In this document: positions 63,882-64,000 of the stretch, one piece after another
Layout of the letters: each line of letters begins with the position of its first letter
Position numbering within the stretch: position 1 is the stretch's first letter
Source of the DNA: Aspidapion aeneum
Taxonomy: Eukaryota; Arthropoda; Insecta; Coleoptera; Brentidae
Length of the DNA: 64,000 nt
NCBI GenBank assembly: GCA_963576565.1
Contig: OY755039.1
Location: 69,940,886 to 70,004,885, forward strand
Reading direction: 5' to 3'
Notes under the pieces: generated by a model
Told to the model about the DNA's origin: nothing
The model's input: only the letters and a program-made list of their open reading frames with translations
Database searches by the model: none
Position numbers and translations under genes: made by a program

Positions 63882-64000
63882 CAGTCCCGATTATCCGAAA
63901 TAATGTGGACCAAAGTGATTTCGATTAATCGAAATTTCGGTTAATCCGATTTTTTTTTTGGAGAATTGGAGTGTAGGATGCGTATATCATTAGATCGACT
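63882..64000 (+). mobile_element. Left end of a pogo/Tigger-like DNA transposon, running off the window
   Basis: CAGTCCCGATTATCCGAAAT followed by a second copy-like ATTTCGGTTAATCCGA. TA precedes the C at 63882. This terminal sequence is characteristic of pogo/Tigger elements. Confidence 0.65.

Noticed and set aside
1..64000. CRISPR arrays, bacterial operons, tRNA or rRNA genes
   Set aside because: No regularly spaced short repeats with unique spacers, no cloverleaf with A/B boxes and no rRNA core sequence were seen; introns and element types show a eukaryotic nuclear locus.

Overview
The window is eukaryotic nuclear DNA from an arthropod, most probably an insect. It carries the 3' part of a multi-exon beta-spectrin gene with short GT-AG introns, is AT-rich, and holds arthropod-type Ty3/gypsy, copia, RTE and CR1/Jockey-like retroelements, mariner-family MITEs and a Polinton/Maverick. 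I cannot name the species.

Left part (1-8361). A 5'-truncated, decayed gypsy-type LTR retrotransposon ('gypsy A', about 323-7133) is split inside its reverse transcriptase by a full-length non-LTR retrotransposon (1226-4319). Its 3' LTR follows at 6754-7133. Next come a MITE nested in an older copy of its own family (7343-7902, inner copy 7485-7760) and a long palindrome (8164-8325).

Centre (8362-38427). A second gypsy-type element ('gypsy B', 1.3-kb LTRs, tRNA-Lys primer site at 22960-22977) has been invaded three times. A 13.2-kb Polinton (9155-22397) sits in its 5' LTR. A THAP-exon-bearing DNA segment of about 3.5 kb sits in gag (about 25081-28555). A nearly intact copia element (30652-35070) sits at the end of RNase H. 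The Polinton has AGT...ACT termini, arms of about 215 bp and an exact 6-bp target duplication, and the intact 3' LTR of gypsy B supplies the empty site. Its genes are two small unknown ORFs, a chromodomain integrase, a fibre-like ORF, a conserved arthropod Polinton protein, a packaging ATPase, a parvovirus-VP1-type phospholipase A2, a minor-capsid-like protein, a penton remnant, a small basic ORF, a probable double-jelly-roll capsid protein, a truncated protein-primed DNA polymerase containing an intron, a small zinc-binding acidic protein and a Gln/Pro-rich coiled-coil protein. Most are broken, so this copy is not autonomous. Its arms and one promoter are packed with TCAAGGTCA, the monomer site of FTZ-F1/ERR-type nuclear receptors.

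Right part (38428-64000). Eleven beta-spectrin exons lie on the minus strand between 63502 and 41079. They encode the last spectrin repeats, a basic/Ser-rich linker built from three symmetric (phase 1-1) exons, the pleckstrin-homology domain and the stop codon. Introns and 3' flank are full of TIR elements, foldbacks, a 322-bp tandem-repeat element, a 128-bp minisatellite, (AT)n tracts, mariner relics and an RTE-like LINE fragment. The gene is the only clear host gene in the window.

The most unusual unit is the Polinton: its regulatory architecture and its poorly characterised accessory ORFs.
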